A program made the translations under genes and the position numbers. From NCBI RefSeq assembly GCF_000384965.1, contig NZ_CM001844.1:269869-333868 (forward strand): a stretch of 64,000 nucleotides of DNA, written 5' to 3'. The notes under the pieces were generated by a model that had not been told where the DNA came from, did not search any database, and saw only the letters and a list, made by a program, of their open reading frames with translations. This document shows positions 21,724-33,092 of the stretch, piece after piece. The first letter of the stretch is position 1. Each line of letters begins with the position of its first letter. Source of the stretch: Bartonella bovis 91-4. Its GTDB lineage: Bacteria > Pseudomonadota > Alphaproteobacteria > Rhizobiales > Rhizobiaceae.

Positions 21724-22887
21724 ATGATATTGTTGAAGGAACCGTATTCTCGTCCCAGTAATCCTCATTTTTCTTCAGGTCCCTGCAGTAAGCGGCCTGG
21801 GTGGAGCGTTAAGGTTCTTGAAAATGCATTGCTTGGGCGTTCGCATCGTGCCCAGCTAGGCAAATTAAAACTTTCTGAAGCTATTAATTTAACCCGTGAT
21901 ATTCTTAGAGTTCCTTCTGATTATCGTATTGGTATTGTTCCTGCCTCGGATACAGGTGCTGTTGAGATGGCTCTATGGTCTTTATTAGGAGAACGGGGTG
22001 TTGATATGGTGGCTTGGGAAAGCTTTGGTTCAGGCTGGATCACCGATGTTGTTGAGCAATTAAAACTTTCTGATGTGCGTCGGTTGGAAGCTCCTTATGG
22101 TGAATTACCAGACTTAACAAAAATTGATTTTGATCGTGATGTTGTGTTTACGTGGAATGGGACAACTTCAGGTGTGCGTGTTCCTAATGCATCTTTCATT
22201 CCAAAGAAGCGTGAAGGTTTAGTAATTTGCGATGCAACATCAGCAATTTTTGCACAAGATCTTGATTTTTCAAGATTAGATGTTGTTACTTTTTCGTGGC
22301 AAAAGGTTTTAGGGGGTGAAGCGGCTCATGGTATGTTGATTTTAAGTCCTCGTGCTATTAAGCGGCTTGAGCATTATGTTCCAACTTGGCCTTTGCCTAA
22401 AATTTTCCGCATGACAAAAGGCGGAAAATTAAACGAAGGTATCTTTAATGGCGAGACGATTAATACACCTTCTTTGCTATGCGTTGAAGATTATCTTGAT
22501 GCATTAAGGTGGGCAAAATCTTTAGGTGGTTTGCAGGCATTAATAGCACGAGCCGATAAAAACTTTGCCATTCTTGATAATTTTGTCCGTAGAACAGTTT
22601 GGTTAGAGCACTTAGCAAAAGTTCCTCAAACACGTTCTAATACATCTGTTTGTTTAACAATTGTGGATCCAATTATTGCTGATTTGGATATTGAAGAGCA
22701 GAGATCTTTTGTGAAAGCAATTGTATCCCGTCTTGATAAGGCTGGTGTTGCTTATGATATTGGTGCTTATCGGGATGCTCCTCCAGGGTTTCGGATTTGG
22801 ACTGGTGCAACAATTGAAGCTTCTGATCTTAAGTTATTAACAGACTGGCTTGAATGGGCATTTCAAGTTGAAAAAGCTCATCTTTAA
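21724..22887 (+). CDS. serC: Phosphoserine aminotransferase
   Basis: This 387-residue PLP enzyme of serine biosynthesis converts 3-phosphohydroxypyruvate and glutamate to phosphoserine. The alphaproteobacterial-type sequence begins [19 protein letters not shown]. The PLP-binding lysine is in [17 protein letters not shown] (about residue 197), and the [10 protein letters not shown] segment is conserved. In many relatives serA follows serC; here the next gene is purA, after 348 bp without a gene. The protein is full length. Confidence 0.94.
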   Translation: MILLKEPYSRPSNPHFSSGPCSKRPGWSVKVLENALLGRSHRAQLGKLKLSEAINLTRDILRVPSDYRIGIVPASDTGAVEMALWSLLGERGVDMVAWESFGSGWITDVVEQLKLSDVRRLEAPYGELPDLTKIDFDRDVVFTWNGTTSGVRVPNASFIPKKREGLVICDATSAIFAQDLDFSRLDVVTFSWQKVLGGEAAHGMLILSPRAIKRLEHYVPTWPLPKIFRMTKGGKLNEGIFNGETINTPSLLCVEDYLDALRWAKSLGGLQALIARADKNFAILDNFVRRTVWLEHLAKVPQTRSNTSVCLTIVDPIIADLDIEEQRSFVKAIVSRLDKAGVAYDIGAYRDAPPGFRIWTGATIEASDLKLLTDWLEWAFQVEKAHL

Positions 22888-23235
22888 ATAATCTTTATTA
22901 TTTTTCATAATGCGGTTTTTTCAGTAACTAGAGTGCAGCAACTTATGTGAGATATTTTGTATAATTTATTAGATAAATTATACAAACCATTATTTAGATT
23001 TTTAAGATCGGAATGTACAAATGAGTTATTCACCATATCTTAGAAAAGAAAAAATGAGCTAAAATATTGGTATTTATGATGTGATTTATCTTGATTATCA
23101 GGGAATTTGTGGCTTAATAATATGAAATCGGCAAGAAGTTGAAATGAAGAGTCGCACTTTTTATAGGGTTTAGCTATAAGAAGCCGCTTGGTTTGGGATA
23201 CTGGCGTTATTTCACCAAATACGATGGAGAGAATT
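22888..23235. other. Gap between serC and purA, no gene seen
   Basis: This is 348 bp of AT-rich DNA without a supported coding region or clear hairpin. GGAGAG at 23226-23231 is the ribosome site of purA. It is the place where serA is found in several related genera; I see no recognisable remnant. Confidence 0.5.
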
Positions 23236-24525
23236 ATGACCAATGTGGTAGTGGTCGGCACACAATGGGGTGATGAGGGCAAAGGTAAAATTGTAGATTG
23301 GTTGTCAGAATGTGCAGATATTGTTGTCCGATATCAAGGAGGGCATAATGCAGGTCATACACTGGTTATTGACGGAGTGAGTTATAAATTATCACTTTTA
23401 CCATCAGGTTTGATTCGTGGAAAGCTGTCAATTATCGGTAATGGTGTTGTGGTTGATCCCCATCATTTTGTTGCAGAATTAAAAAAATTGTGCTCTCAGG
23501 GCGTGAAGATTACACCAGAAATTTTGCGTATTGCTGAAAACGCTCCTTTAATCCTTTCTGTACACCGCGATCTTGATACGGCGAGAGAAAATAATATTTC
23601 AAGTTTACTAATTGGTACGACAAAACGTGGTATTGGTCCTGCTTATGAAGATAAAGTAGGTCGTCGGTCTATCCATGTGAGGGATTTAGCTGAAACTGAT
23701 ACACTTATGGCTAAGATTGAGCGTCTTTTGGAGCATCATAATGCTTTACGTCGTGGTATGGGAATTGCAGAAATTGATTCACAAATGCTACATGATGAAT
23801 TGATGCAAGTAGCAGATGAAATTCTACCTTTTATGGATTGTACGTGGCGTCTTTTGAATGAGAGCTCTCGGATGGGAAAGCGCATTCTTTTTGAAGGTGC
23901 ACAAGGTGCGTTGTTAGATAATGATTTTGGAACTTATCCTTATGTGACATCATCTAACACAGTTTCTGGGCAAGCTGCTGTAGGTTCAGGTATGGGGCCT
24001 GGTTCAATTCATTATGTTTTAGGTATTACAAAGGCTTATACCACACGGGTGGGAGAGGGGCCATTTCCGACAGAGCAGATAAATGATGTTGGTGAGTTTC
24101 TTGGGACGCATGGGAATGAATTTGGTGTTGTGACTGGTCGAAAGCGTCGATGCGGTTGGTTTGATGCTGTTTTAGTACGTCAGACGGTAGATATTTGTGG
24201 CGTTCATGGTATTGCACTGACAAAGCTTGATATTCTAGATGGCTTAGATGAAATTAAAGTTTGTGTGGGTTATGAACTTGATGGTAAAAGAATTGATTAT
24301 TTGCCATCTTCTATGGAGGCACAAGCTCATGTAAAGCCAATTTATAAAACATTAAAGGGCTGGAAGGAAACGACAACATGTGCAAAAAGCTGGAAAGAAT
24401 TGCCGGTGCAGGCTATTAAATATATACGCTATATTGAGGAATTGATAGGTGTACCGGTAGCTTTATTGTCAATTGGCCCTGAGCGTGAAAATACAATCCT
24501 TATTACTGATCCTTTTGCAGATTAA
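23236..24525 (+). CDS. purA: Adenylosuccinate synthetase
   Basis: This 429-residue enzyme converts IMP and aspartate to adenylosuccinate with GTP, the first committed step to AMP. Motifs are the N-terminal P-loop and active-site [65 protein letters not shown] and [12 protein letters not shown] chose the ATG at 23236, which has GGAGAG upstream and the family N terminus; upstream in-frame codons are not conserved. Confidence 0.98.
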   Translation: MTNVVVVGTQWGDEGKGKIVDWLSECADIVVRYQGGHNAGHTLVIDGVSYKLSLLPSGLIRGKLSIIGNGVVVDPHHFVAELKKLCSQGVKITPEILRIAENAPLILSVHRDLDTARENNISSLLIGTTKRGIGPAYEDKVGRRSIHVRDLAETDTLMAKIERLLEHHNALRRGMGIAEIDSQMLHDELMQVADEILPFMDCTWRLLNESSRMGKRILFEGAQGALLDNDFGTYPYVTSSNTVSGQAAVGSGMGPGSIHYVLGITKAYTTRVGEGPFPTEQINDVGEFLGTHGNEFGVVTGRKRRCGWFDAVLVRQTVDICGVHGIALTKLDILDGLDEIKVCVGYELDGKRIDYLPSSMEAQAHVKPIYKTLKGWKETTTCAKSWKELPVQAIKYIRYIEELIGVPVALLSIGPERENTILITDPFAD

Positions 24526-24777
24526 TCGTTGTTTGTAGATTTCAATATTGGCTTTAAACTTATATTTTCTCTATTTTTTAGTGAGAATAGGGACTCATAT
24601 GTGTGAAAAAGAGTATAAATTAATATTGTTTATTTTTTATGCATTTTAAAACTGCTACAATATTTTGTGCCAATGTAAATTATAATCAATTTAAAAGATT
24701 CAAAAAGGGAGGTTAAAAACGGTTTAAGCTTTTGTGAACTAAATTTTTTCTTAAATTTGAGAAAGACTATATAAAAT

Positions 24778-26211
24778 ATGGTAGATTTCGTTGGGATTTT
24801 AAAAAAGAAAATTGATGCACAAAATAATATTACACCACAGTTGCGCGAGCGGATTTATAAACAAGCCTTTGAAATACTAGAGCACAAGTTTGTAAAAATA
24901 AAAATGCCAAAAAAAATGGCAGATGCGCAAAGACAGGCTTTACAAAGTGCTATTACGGCTATTGAAGAGGAATATTTAACTGCTGAAAAAGAGTTACTTT
25001 CTTCAATTATGGGGTGGGATTTTACAGGTAAAGATGATGATAACGAAAGTACACAACAGTCTATACTGTCGCAAAATAATGATACGTTGGTTGTAGTTAC
25101 AGAAGAAAAAAGGCAACAATTATCTGTTAGAGGTAGAAAGAGTAAAAAGGCACTTGATAAGATTTCTGTAGAATCGAATATGTCAAATACGGAGTCTGTT
25201 AATGTAGATACTACTTTAACTCCTTGTTCGCATAAAATACATTCAAATGTGAAAAAAAATATTCTTAAAGAAACCGCTTTGCAAATAGATACTTCTCATG
25301 TTGTTTCACATATTTTTGCTCAGGCTCTTCGGCGCGCTAAACGACCAATTGTGAGAAAACGTATCTTAATAGGTATCGCTATCTTTATTATTTTTTTTAT
25401 TTTATTGATAAGCGTTTTTTTTGTTGGTGAATATATGTTTGGATCATACAATAATCAGATACAGGAGGCAAATATTCAATTTCATGGATCACAAAAAGAA
25501 GGCCAAACTAATCAAAAGTTGATGCAACGCTTATTGGAAGATGGGAGTGAAGTTGATACTACAGGTTCAATTGAAAAAACGGAATTTCTGAGTGAGAAGG
25601 AAGCATTGACAATTGTTTCTACCGATTCGAAAACAATTGAACATCCAGGTGAAGCTATATTCTATAAAATATACGCAGATCATGATTCAGAAAAAGTGAT
25701 AACGGGTAATGCTTGGTGGTCGCTTATCAAAGAAGCTTCTATTAAAAATGCACCAGAAGAATTAGCTATACGAGGTAATATAAATATTCCAAGTGAGGGC
25801 TTATTATTACAGTTAACTTTGCGCCGTAATATCGATCCATCTTTCCCTGCCGCTTATATTATGGATCTTGTTTTTATCACTACTGATAAATTTTCAAGTC
25901 AAGCAATACATGATATTAAAGAGCTAACCTTTAAGGCAAATAAACAATCAATTGGTCAGCCTTTAGAGAGAGCTCCTATAGCTAAGATTGATGATGATTT
26001 TTTTCTTGTTGCATTAAGTAACAGTTATCCATTTCTTAACCAAAACTTACAAATGATTCGAGAGTTAGATTGGATTCATTTGGTGATAAGTGACAAAAAT
26101 GGCCATATGCACGAATTAACTTTTACAAAGGGGCCAACAGGTAAGGCTATTTTTAATGAAGTTATTGAACAATGGCTTGCACAAACAGCTAAACCAACAA
26201 TTTTCGATTAG
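24778..26211 (+). CDS. Conserved single-pass membrane protein of unknown function
   Basis: This 477-residue protein has a helical N-terminal domain (residues 1-80), a low-complexity cytoplasmic linker (81-190), and a basic anchor (RRAKRPIVRKR). One membrane helix lies at about 196-217, followed by a C-terminal domain of about 250 residues on the other side. It has no enzyme motif I know. Genes of similar layout sit between purA and rpoH in related Hyphomicrobiales. It converges on rpoH with a shared hairpin at 26268-26303. The gap 24526-24777 has no visible gene. Confidence 0.75.
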   Translation: MVDFVGILKKKIDAQNNITPQLRERIYKQAFEILEHKFVKIKMPKKMADAQRQALQSAITAIEEEYLTAEKELLSSIMGWDFTGKDDDNESTQQSILSQNNDTLVVVTEEKRQQLSVRGRKSKKALDKISVESNMSNTESVNVDTTLTPCSHKIHSNVKKNILKETALQIDTSHVVSHIFAQALRRAKRPIVRKRILIGIAIFIIFFILLISVFFVGEYMFGSYNNQIQEANIQFHGSQKEGQTNQKLMQRLLEDGSEVDTTGSIEKTEFLSEKEALTIVSTDSKTIEHPGEAIFYKIYADHDSEKVITGNAWWSLIKEASIKNAPEELAIRGNINIPSEGLLLQLTLRRNIDPSFPAAYIMDLVFITTDKFSSQAIHDIKELTFKANKQSIGQPLERAPIAKIDDDFFLVALSNSYPFLNQNLQMIRELDWIHLVISDKNGHMHELTFTKGPTGKAIFNEVIEQWLAQTAKPTIFD

Positions 26212-26267
26212 AAAAAAATATATTAAAATGAAAGAGGTGAAAATAGCTTCTTTTAAAAAGCTAAAGC

Positions 26268-26303
26268 CCTATAAACCAACCTTTTAACAGGTTAGTTTAT
26301 AGG
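26268..26303. terminator. Hairpin between converging genes
   Basis: CCTATAAAC-c-AACC pairs with GGTT-a-GTTTATAGG around an 8-nt loop, 13 bp with one mismatch, between the ends of the membrane protein gene and rpoH. T-rich DNA follows on the minus-strand side. Likely a bidirectional terminator. Confidence 0.65.
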
Positions 26304-26313
26304 TATGATTGGA

Positions 26314-27252
26314 TTATCTCTCTATCTTAACTGATTCATGTTCAGAAATGTGCAAACAGCGTTGTTTTTGTGCTTTTTTCTGGGATAGAATAGCTGCTTT
26401 AATAGAATTTCGCACTTTTTCAAATGCGCGCATTTCGATTTGTCTTATGCGTTCTCGGCTGATATTAAATGTACTTGAGAGCTCTTCAAGTGTCAGCGCT
26501 TCATCGTTTAACCGACGTGCTTTAAATATATACCTTTCGCGCTCATTAAGATTATCTAGAGCGTGTATTAACATGGAGCGACGATTTTCTAATTCATCTT
26601 GTTCAATCAAAATTTGCTCTTGACTATTTGAATCATCAACTAACCAATCTTGCCATTCACTTTTCTCACCTTCTTTTGTGCGAAGAGGTGTATTAAGTGA
26701 AGTATCGCCGCTAAGTCGATGATTCATGGATACAACTTCATCTTCTGTAACATTTAATCGCGTCGCAATCTCTTTGACTTGTTCTGCATTGAGATCACCG
26801 TCATCAAGAGCTTGAAGTTTATTTTTTAATTTACGAAGATTGAAGAACAAGCGCTTTTGATTAGCAGTTGTTCCTATTTTTACTAGACTCCAAGATCGTA
26901 AGACATATTCTTGGATTGATGCTTTAATCCACCACATCGCATAAGTTGCAAGACGAAATCCCCGTTCTGGTTCAAAACGTTTAACAGCTTGCATAAGTCC
27001 AATGTTACCTTCTGAAATAACCTCTCCAATAGGTAAGCCGTAACCTCGATATCCTATTGCAATTTTAGCTACAAGACGTAAATGACTTGTTACTAGTTTA
27101 TGCGCAGCTTTTGGGTCGTTATGTTCACGATAACGCTTAGCTAACATATACTCTTCTTTTGGCTTAAGCATTGGAAAACGACGTATTTCTTCTAAGTAAC
27201 GACTCAGACCTCCATCATCTGCTACTATTGATGGTAAGTTTACATGGGCCAT
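26314..27252 (-). CDS. rpoH: Heat-shock sigma factor RpoH (sigma-32)
   Basis: This sigma factor of about 312 residues contains region 2 (HKLVTSHLRLVAKIAIGYRGYGLP, EGNIGLMQAVKRFEPERGFRLATYAMWWIKASIQEYVL). The RpoH box QKRLFFNLRKLKNKL (about 133-147) distinguishes it from other sigma factors. Region 4 is LEELSSTFNISRERIRQIEMRAFEKVR. I chose the ATG at 27252 because GGAGGG lies at the correct distance. It directs heat-shock transcription and lies downstream of rluD. Confidence 0.96.
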   Translation of the reverse strand: MAHVNLPSIVADDGGLSRYLEEIRRFPMLKPKEEYMLAKRYREHNDPKAAHKLVTSHLRLVAKIAIGYRGYGLPIGEVISEGNIGLMQAVKRFEPERGFRLATYAMWWIKASIQEYVLRSWSLVKIGTTANQKRLFFNLRKLKNKLQALDDGDLNAEQVKEIATRLNVTEDEVVSMNHRLSGDTSLNTPLRTKEGEKSEWQDWLVDDSNSQEQILIEQDELENRRSMLIHALDNLNERERYIFKARRLNDEALTLEELSSTFNISRERIRQIEMRAFEKVRNSIKAAILSQKKAQKQRCLHISEHESVKIER

Positions 27253-27383
27253 ATAGCACCCTCCTTTCACATGAATTCCCTAATAAGGCAAATTCTATTT
27301 CCAAGTACTATATAAGTATTTCTTTCTTTTTTCCATCATTATAATTTTTAATTTTGTTCGAAAATGGATATTTTATTATGAAA

Positions 27384-28409
27384 TCATTGAGGTGGGTAAA
27401 AGTTCCGATTAAGTTTTTTAAAATGATTGATAAGTTCAGCCATATCTTGAGGGAGTGGTGAGGAAAAAGACATAACTTCACCTTTTGCGGGATGCTCGAA
27501 GGTAAGGTTAGCTGCATGAAGTGCTTGCCGGTTAAATTGGTCGATAGCGTTTTTAATTATCGAATTAAGTGTGTTTGCTTTTGTTTTAAAGGCATTTCCA
27601 TAAACTGTATCTCCTACAAGTGGGTGTCCAATATGGGCCATATGAACACGGATTTGATGTGTGCGTCCAGTTTCCAAACGACATTCCAAAAGACTGGCAA
27701 AAGGTTCTGCATCTGCACATGTTTTATATTTTTCAAGTAAAGAAAAATGTGTAATAGCACGGCGAGCATGCACATTTTGGTGACGGAAAACAGTTTGCTT
27801 TATTCGGTTATGGGGGGAACGACCAAGTGGCACATCAATTGTTCCAATGTTGCGACGTGGAGCGTTCCAAATCAAAGCATGATAGCGCCGATCTAGTGCG
27901 CAAGTACGCCCGTGGTCAGAAAATTGAGCGCTGAGACTTTTGTGAGCAAAATCATTTTTAGCAATAACCATAATTCCGCTTGTATTTTTATCAAGGCGGT
28001 GGACAATACCAGGACGTTTAACACCACCAATGCCAGATAAACTATTGCCACAATGGTGAATAAGGGCATTAACCAATGTGCCCGTCCAATTGCCATGACC
28101 GGGATGGACAACAAGGCCAGCTGGTTTATTAATAACAATGATATGGTCATCTTCAAATAGGATCTCGAGTATAATAGCTTCACCTTCAAGATGTATGTTC
28201 TTGAGAGGAGGTATCGTCAATTCAATTGCCTGGTTGGGTTGCAATTTTGTTTTCGGTTCTTTTATTGATTGGCCATCAACTTTAAGATAGCCTTCACGGA
28301 TCAGAGTTTGCAAACGTGAACGCGATAGTTCATTATGATATTTTTTAGCAAGCCATTGATCAATACGTTGTCCAAGAGCACTCTCATCCGTTATTTGTTG
28401 TATCACCAT
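27384..28409 (-). CDS. rluD: 23S rRNA pseudouridine synthase RluD
   Basis: This 341-residue protein has an S4 RNA-binding domain (residues 13-75: RIDQWLAKKYHNELSRSRLQTLIREGYLKVDG) and a RluA-type pseudouridine synthase domain. The catalytic motif is GIVHRLDKNTSGIMVIAK (Asp about residue 146), with further motifs GRTHQIRVHMAHIGHPLVGD. RluD modifies helix 69 of 23S rRNA. It precedes rpoH by 131 bp on the same strand. Confidence 0.93.
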   Translation of the reverse strand: MVIQQITDESALGQRIDQWLAKKYHNELSRSRLQTLIREGYLKVDGQSIKEPKTKLQPNQAIELTIPPLKNIHLEGEAIILEILFEDDHIIVINKPAGLVVHPGHGNWTGTLVNALIHHCGNSLSGIGGVKRPGIVHRLDKNTSGIMVIAKNDFAHKSLSAQFSDHGRTCALDRRYHALIWNAPRRNIGTIDVPLGRSPHNRIKQTVFRHQNVHARRAITHFSLLEKYKTCADAEPFASLLECRLETGRTHQIRVHMAHIGHPLVGDTVYGNAFKTKANTLNSIIKNAIDQFNRQALHAANLTFEHPAKGEVMSFSSPLPQDMAELINHFKKLNRNFYPPQ

Positions 28410-28441
28410 GCGATCCTGTTTTTGAAGTTTTATAAGATTTT

Positions 28442-29872
28442 TTACCAGTATGAAATTGCTTTGGTATCCAGGAATTCTTCAATCCCCCATCTTCCGCCTT
28501 CACGGGCGCGTCCGGAAAATTTTACTCCTCCAAAATAACTACCATTTGGTAAATTGTGTCCATTAATTTCCACCATACCAGAGCGCAATTGTACAGCAAT
28601 ACGCCGACATTTAGCTTGATCTTGCGATTGTATATAGTTTGTGAGTCCATATTCTGTGTCATTGGCTAAGGTGACAGCTTCATTTTCTGTATTAAAAGGA
28701 AGGATTGAAAGGACTGGGCCAAATATTTCTTCTCGGAAAATGCGCATGTCAGATTTGACATCGGCAAAAACTGTCGGGCGTACATAATAACCGCGTGTCA
28801 TTCCTATGGGTAAACCAATTCCACCTGCGACAAGAGTTGCACCTTCATCAATTCCAGATTGGATAAGGGCTTGTATTTTATCATATTGTTGTTTTGAGGC
28901 TACAGGGCCAATATGATCTCCTGCTTTATGGTTCGAGGCTACCATGGTTGTTTCAGCAATATGCTGTGCCGTTTTTACAGCTTTATCATAGATGGAATGT
29001 TCTACAAGCATGCGCGTTGGTGCATTGCAGCTTTGTCCACTATTGTAAAAACAATGTCGTACACCACGTTGTACAGCATCTATATCGGCATCAGCAAAGA
29101 TGATATTGGCTCCTTTACCTCCAAGTTCTAGACAGACACGCTTTAAAGTATCACTAGCGTTTTTAGAAATAACTTTTCCTACTCTGGTTGAGCCGGTAAA
29201 ACTAATCATTGCTATATCTGGGTGAGAAGATAGATAAGAACCTACATTGTCTCCATCGCCGTTGATGAGATTAAAAACGCCAGCCGGCAGAGCAGCTTCA
29301 TCTAAAATTTCAGTAAAAAGCATGGCAGAAAGAGGAGCAATTTCAGAGGGTTTTAAAACCATAGTGCAGCCAGCTAATAATGCTGGAATAACTTTAAGGG
29401 TTATTTGATGTATGGGCCAATTCCATGGAGTGATCAATCCTACAACGCCAATAGAATCATATTGAAGGATTGCATTGTTATTTCCTTTTATCAAAGCTTT
29501 TTGGAATAAAAATTCTTCAAAAGCTTTGATGAAATCGCGAATATTATAACTACCGGCTGTAGTTTGCGCATGGCGTGCCATATCGATAGGAGCACCCATT
29601 TCCATTGAAATGGCTTTAGCCATATCCTCAAAGCGTTTTTCATAGATTTCTAAAATTTTTTCAACAAAGGCAAGACGTTGAGTTGGTGTGGTTGTTTTCC
29701 AATTTTGAAAAGCCTTTTTAGCAGCTGCAATCGCTTTATCTATATCTTGGATACTGCTAGTGCTGATAATAGCGCAAGCTTCTTCTGTTGAGGGGTTAAT
29801 GACATATAGATCATTGGAAATGCTCGGATCTTGCCAGAGGCCATTAATATAAAATTTTCGTTTATTTAACAT
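28442..29872 (-). CDS. NAD(P)-dependent aldehyde dehydrogenase
   Basis: This 476-residue protein has the full ALDH fold: NAD-binding TPWNWPIHQITLKVIPALLAGCTMVLKPSE and FTGSTRVGKVI, the general base in ELGGKGANI (Glu about 253), the catalytic Cys in FYNSGQSCNAPTR (about 287), and EEIFGPVLSI. Substrate specificity cannot be read from the sequence. It may be transcribed with rluD, whose start lies 33 bp downstream of its stop. Confidence 0.93.
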   Translation of the reverse strand: MLNKRKFYINGLWQDPSISNDLYVINPSTEEACAIISTSSIQDIDKAIAAAKKAFQNWKTTTPTQRLAFVEKILEIYEKRFEDMAKAISMEMGAPIDMARHAQTTAGSYNIRDFIKAFEEFLFQKALIKGNNNAILQYDSIGVVGLITPWNWPIHQITLKVIPALLAGCTMVLKPSEIAPLSAMLFTEILDEAALPAGVFNLINGDGDNVGSYLSSHPDIAMISFTGSTRVGKVISKNASDTLKRVCLELGGKGANIIFADADIDAVQRGVRHCFYNSGQSCNAPTRMLVEHSIYDKAVKTAQHIAETTMVASNHKAGDHIGPVASKQQYDKIQALIQSGIDEGATLVAGGIGLPIGMTRGYYVRPTVFADVKSDMRIFREEIFGPVLSILPFNTENEAVTLANDTEYGLTNYIQSQDQAKCRRIAVQLRSGMVEINGHNLPNGSYFGGVKFSGRAREGGRWGIEEFLDTKAISYW

Positions 29873-30330
29873 GGCTTGCTTCCTATTTCTTCGTTTTTAA
29901 AATTGTATACTACTAGAATTTTTTATAACAAAACTATTTTTGTTGAATACGAGTAAATGTTGATTATTATATTGCAAGTATCAAGCGTATTGAGATGGGT
30001 GGGGTTTTGCCAAATTAAAAAAAGTAATGATTATTTTATATCATTTTTATGATTGGTGTTTGCATGAATAGAGTTGTTTTATGCGTTGTTCATACTTCAC
30101 GTCTGTGAACAGTGTTAAAAGCTTATGAGAAAATCGAATCAAGGCTTTTTTATTAGATGGATTTCTAAAAATTTTAGATACATTTGAATTTTTCTTGATA
30201 AAAATACAATTAATAAGGCTTATTTTTGTTTTAAATTGGCTGATGACAAAAGGTTATTAACCTTCATGATGTATTGCTTGCGCGTTCTTTTTAAAAAATT
30301 ATTTTCATTGTTATAATTTTGTTGGGTGTC
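29873..30330. other. Intergenic region between divergent aldehyde dehydrogenase and ftsK genes
   Basis: This is 458 bp without a supported gene. It must carry both promoters, but I cannot single out convincing boxes among many AT-rich candidates. Confidence 0.4.
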
Positions 30331-32895
30331 ATGCGTAATTTAAAAACTATATCTATGTCTACATCTTGTTTGGTTGATAAGAATGCAGAAAGTGCATCAG
30401 AACAAAACTCATCTGACATTTTTGATAAGATGTTTTCTTATCCAACAGTATGGAAGAAGGCTTTTACTCTTGAACAGAATGTGCGTTTCACTCGAACTCC
30501 AGAAGTTGAAATTTTGCGTCGTCGTATAGAAGAAAATCCAGTTTTTGCAAAACGGTTTAAAGCTTTTGCAAAGCAAGAACCGCAAAAATTAACGGATGTT
30601 ACGGAATTTAAAGCGCAACCTCAGGCTGCAGAAAAGGTGTTTCAATCTCAATCACTTGAAAATAAAGCATCACTTTATTGTTCAACAACCCTTGGGCAAT
30701 CAGTGCAACAGGCTGTTAGTGCACCAATTGAAAAGGATACAATGGAGCGTACCTTACAGGTAGAGGAAGTAGCACAAGAATCGAAAGCTGTTGCTTATCT
30801 TTCTGATAATGCATTTTTTGAATATGCGCCCTTTTTACTAGAGCAAGTTAGTATTCAAACTTTGCAAGAAGAAGTTGCGCTTGTTAATTTAGAAAATAAT
30901 AAGACTTTGCTGGGAAGTGTTTCTTCTTTTGATGAAACAGTTTCTACTCTTTACCGCGTGTTTGAATGTCATTTCCCGCAATTTGATAATGTGACTGTGT
31001 CAGAAGTTTCAGAAAATGATGTTAAGGCTATTAAGGGAATTTCTGATTTAAATCATATTAACGATGAGATTGTTAAAGAGGTTCAGATACAGAGTGCTGA
31101 GCCTGTTTTTAAGGAAAACGAAGAAATTGAAAAGGTTCAAGAGCTGTCTGTTATTGAAACGCCTGATTATGAGATAAGCGATGTGATAAACACTGCAGTA
31201 GGCAATGATTCCAATAATATTGCTCATTATATGACAGCTGATGTGACAAAAAACGTTGAAAATCTTTCTGTAATGAAAGCAGCAGGAAGCATAATGGGAA
31301 CCGCTGATATGTCATTTCGCAACCATACCTCTGCTTTTGTACCAACTTCCCAATCTATTGTTAGTGGTACTTATGAATTACCTCCAATTGAATTATTACA
31401 AGAGCCTGTTTTTCAGGATGATACGGTGATTTCTCAAGAAATGTTGGAGCGTAGTTCTGGACTTTTAGAAAGCGTTTTGGAAGATTTTGGTATTAAGGGT
31501 GAAATTATTCATGTTCGCTCAGGACCGGTGGTAACAATGTATGAATTTGAGCCGGCTGCTGGGGTAAAATCATCGCGAGTTATAGGTCTTTCTGATGACA
31601 TTGCTCGTTCTATGTCTGCCATGTCTGCACGTGTTGCTGTGATTCCTGGGCGCAATGTTATTGGAATTGAATTACCAAATGCGGTACGTGAAACTGTTTA
31701 TTTGCGTGAATTAGTTCAGTCGAGCACTTTTCGCGATAGTGAATTTAAATTAGCTCTTGCCTTGGGGAAGGGAATTAATGGTGATCCTGTAATTGCAGAA
31801 TTAGCAAAAATGCCTCATTTATTGATTGCAGGTACTACAGGGTCAGGCAAATCTGTTGCTATTAATACAATGATTTTATCCATTCTTTATCGAATGACAC
31901 CAGAGCAATGCCGTTTAATTATGGTTGATCCTAAGATGTTGGAGCTTTCTGTCTATGATGGTATTCCTCATCTTTTAACACCTGTAGTCACTGATCCAAA
32001 GAAAGCTGTAACAGCTTTAAAATGGGCTGTTCGTGAAATGGAAGAACGCTACCGCAAAATGGCAAAATTAGGTGTACGTAATATTGATGGTTTTAATGCA
32101 CGAGTTGCGCTTGCTGTCGAAAAAGGTGAGACGATTATGTGCACCGTTCAGTCTGGCTTTGATAAGGAAAGTGGTGAAATACTTTATCGTGAAGAAGAGA
32201 TGACTTTAACACAATTACCTTATATTGTTATTATTGTTGATGAGATGGCTGATCTCATGATGGTTGCTGGTAAAGAGATTGAGAGCGTCATTCAACGTTT
32301 AGCACAAATGGCGCGTGCTGCAGGCATTCACCTTATTATGGCAACACAACGTCCTTCTGTTGACGTGATTACCGGCACGATTAAGGCAAATTTTCCTACA
32401 CGTATTTCTTTTCAGATAACTTCAAAAATTGATAGTCGTACAATTTTGGGTGAACAAGGTGCTGAAACACTTTTAGGTCAGGGAGATATGCTTTATATGG
32501 TTGGTGGTGGACGCATTGAGCGTGTTCATGGGCCTTTTGTTTCTGATGAAGAAGTTGAATCTGTGGTTGCTCATCTTAAAGTACAAGGAAAACCTGATTA
32601 TTTAGCAACAGTAACAGATAGTGAACACGATGATGACAAGATCGAAGATGCTCATTCAGTTGCTGAAATTATTGCGGCGGGAAGTTCTAATGAGGACGGT
32701 GAAGAACTTTATATGCAAGCTGTTAAGGTTGTAATGCGTGATGGAAAATGTTCAACATCCTATATTCAGCGTCGACTTGCAATTGGTTATAATAAAGCTG
32801 CTTCTCTCGTTGAACGGATGGAAGAAGAAGGTATTGTTGGAGCTGCTAATCATGTGGGGAAACGTGAAATTTTACTCAATGGGCGTAATGATTAA
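30331..32895 (+). CDS. ftsK: DNA translocase FtsK, form lacking membrane segments
   Basis: This protein of about 854 residues has a C-terminal FtsK motor: Walker [14 protein letters not shown] (about 499-511), Walker [15 protein letters not shown] (about 630-643), [23 protein letters not shown], and the winged-helix gamma domain that reads KOPS sites (about 790-850). The N-terminal 370 residues are acidic and low in complexity. They lack the four membrane helices of E. coli FtsK, so it is either SpoIIIE-like/soluble or tethered by a partner. The ATG at 30331 is chosen over upstream TTG codons; the ATG at 30355 is possible. Confidence 0.9.
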   Translation: MRNLKTISMSTSCLVDKNAESASEQNSSDIFDKMFSYPTVWKKAFTLEQNVRFTRTPEVEILRRRIEENPVFAKRFKAFAKQEPQKLTDVTEFKAQPQAAEKVFQSQSLENKASLYCSTTLGQSVQQAVSAPIEKDTMERTLQVEEVAQESKAVAYLSDNAFFEYAPFLLEQVSIQTLQEEVALVNLENNKTLLGSVSSFDETVSTLYRVFECHFPQFDNVTVSEVSENDVKAIKGISDLNHINDEIVKEVQIQSAEPVFKENEEIEKVQELSVIETPDYEISDVINTAVGNDSNNIAHYMTADVTKNVENLSVMKAAGSIMGTADMSFRNHTSAFVPTSQSIVSGTYELPPIELLQEPVFQDDTVISQEMLERSSGLLESVLEDFGIKGEIIHVRSGPVVTMYEFEPAAGVKSSRVIGLSDDIARSMSAMSARVAVIPGRNVIGIELPNAVRETVYLRELVQSSTFRDSEFKLALALGKGINGDPVIAELAKMPHLLIAGTTGSGKSVAINTMILSILYRMTPEQCRLIMVDPKMLELSVYDGIPHLLTPVVTDPKKAVTALKWAVREMEERYRKMAKLGVRNIDGFNARVALAVEKGETIMCTVQSGFDKESGEILYREEEMTLTQLPYIVIIVDEMADLMMVAGKEIESVIQRLAQMARAAGIHLIMATQRPSVDVITGTIKANFPTRISFQITSKIDSRTILGEQGAETLLGQGDMLYMVGGGRIERVHGPFVSDEEVESVVAHLKVQGKPDYLATVTDSEHDDDKIEDAHSVAEIIAAGSSNEDGEELYMQAVKVVMRDGKCSTSYIQRRLAIGYNKAASLVERMEEEGIVGAANHVGKREILLNGRND

Positions 32896-32953
32896 GATGA
32901 ATTTTAAAAGTGCATAAAGACAGTAATTTTAAAAATTAAAAACTTTATTTCAT

Positions 32954-32985
32954 AAGGGCGGACATTATTTCCGCTCTTAATTTTT
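32954..32985 (+). terminator. Rho-independent terminator of ftsK
   Basis: AAGGGCGGA pairs with TCCGCTCTT (9 bp with one G-U) around a short loop, followed by TTAATTTTT, 60 bp after the ftsK stop. Confidence 0.75.
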
Positions 32986-33092
32986 ATGTCGCGAAGTGTT
33001 AAAAAGAATTTATAGAGAAAGACAAAGTAGAAATGCTATCTTATATTTAAAATTATTGGCAATAGTGCAGCTGAATAAAAAAGAGGTTGAAA

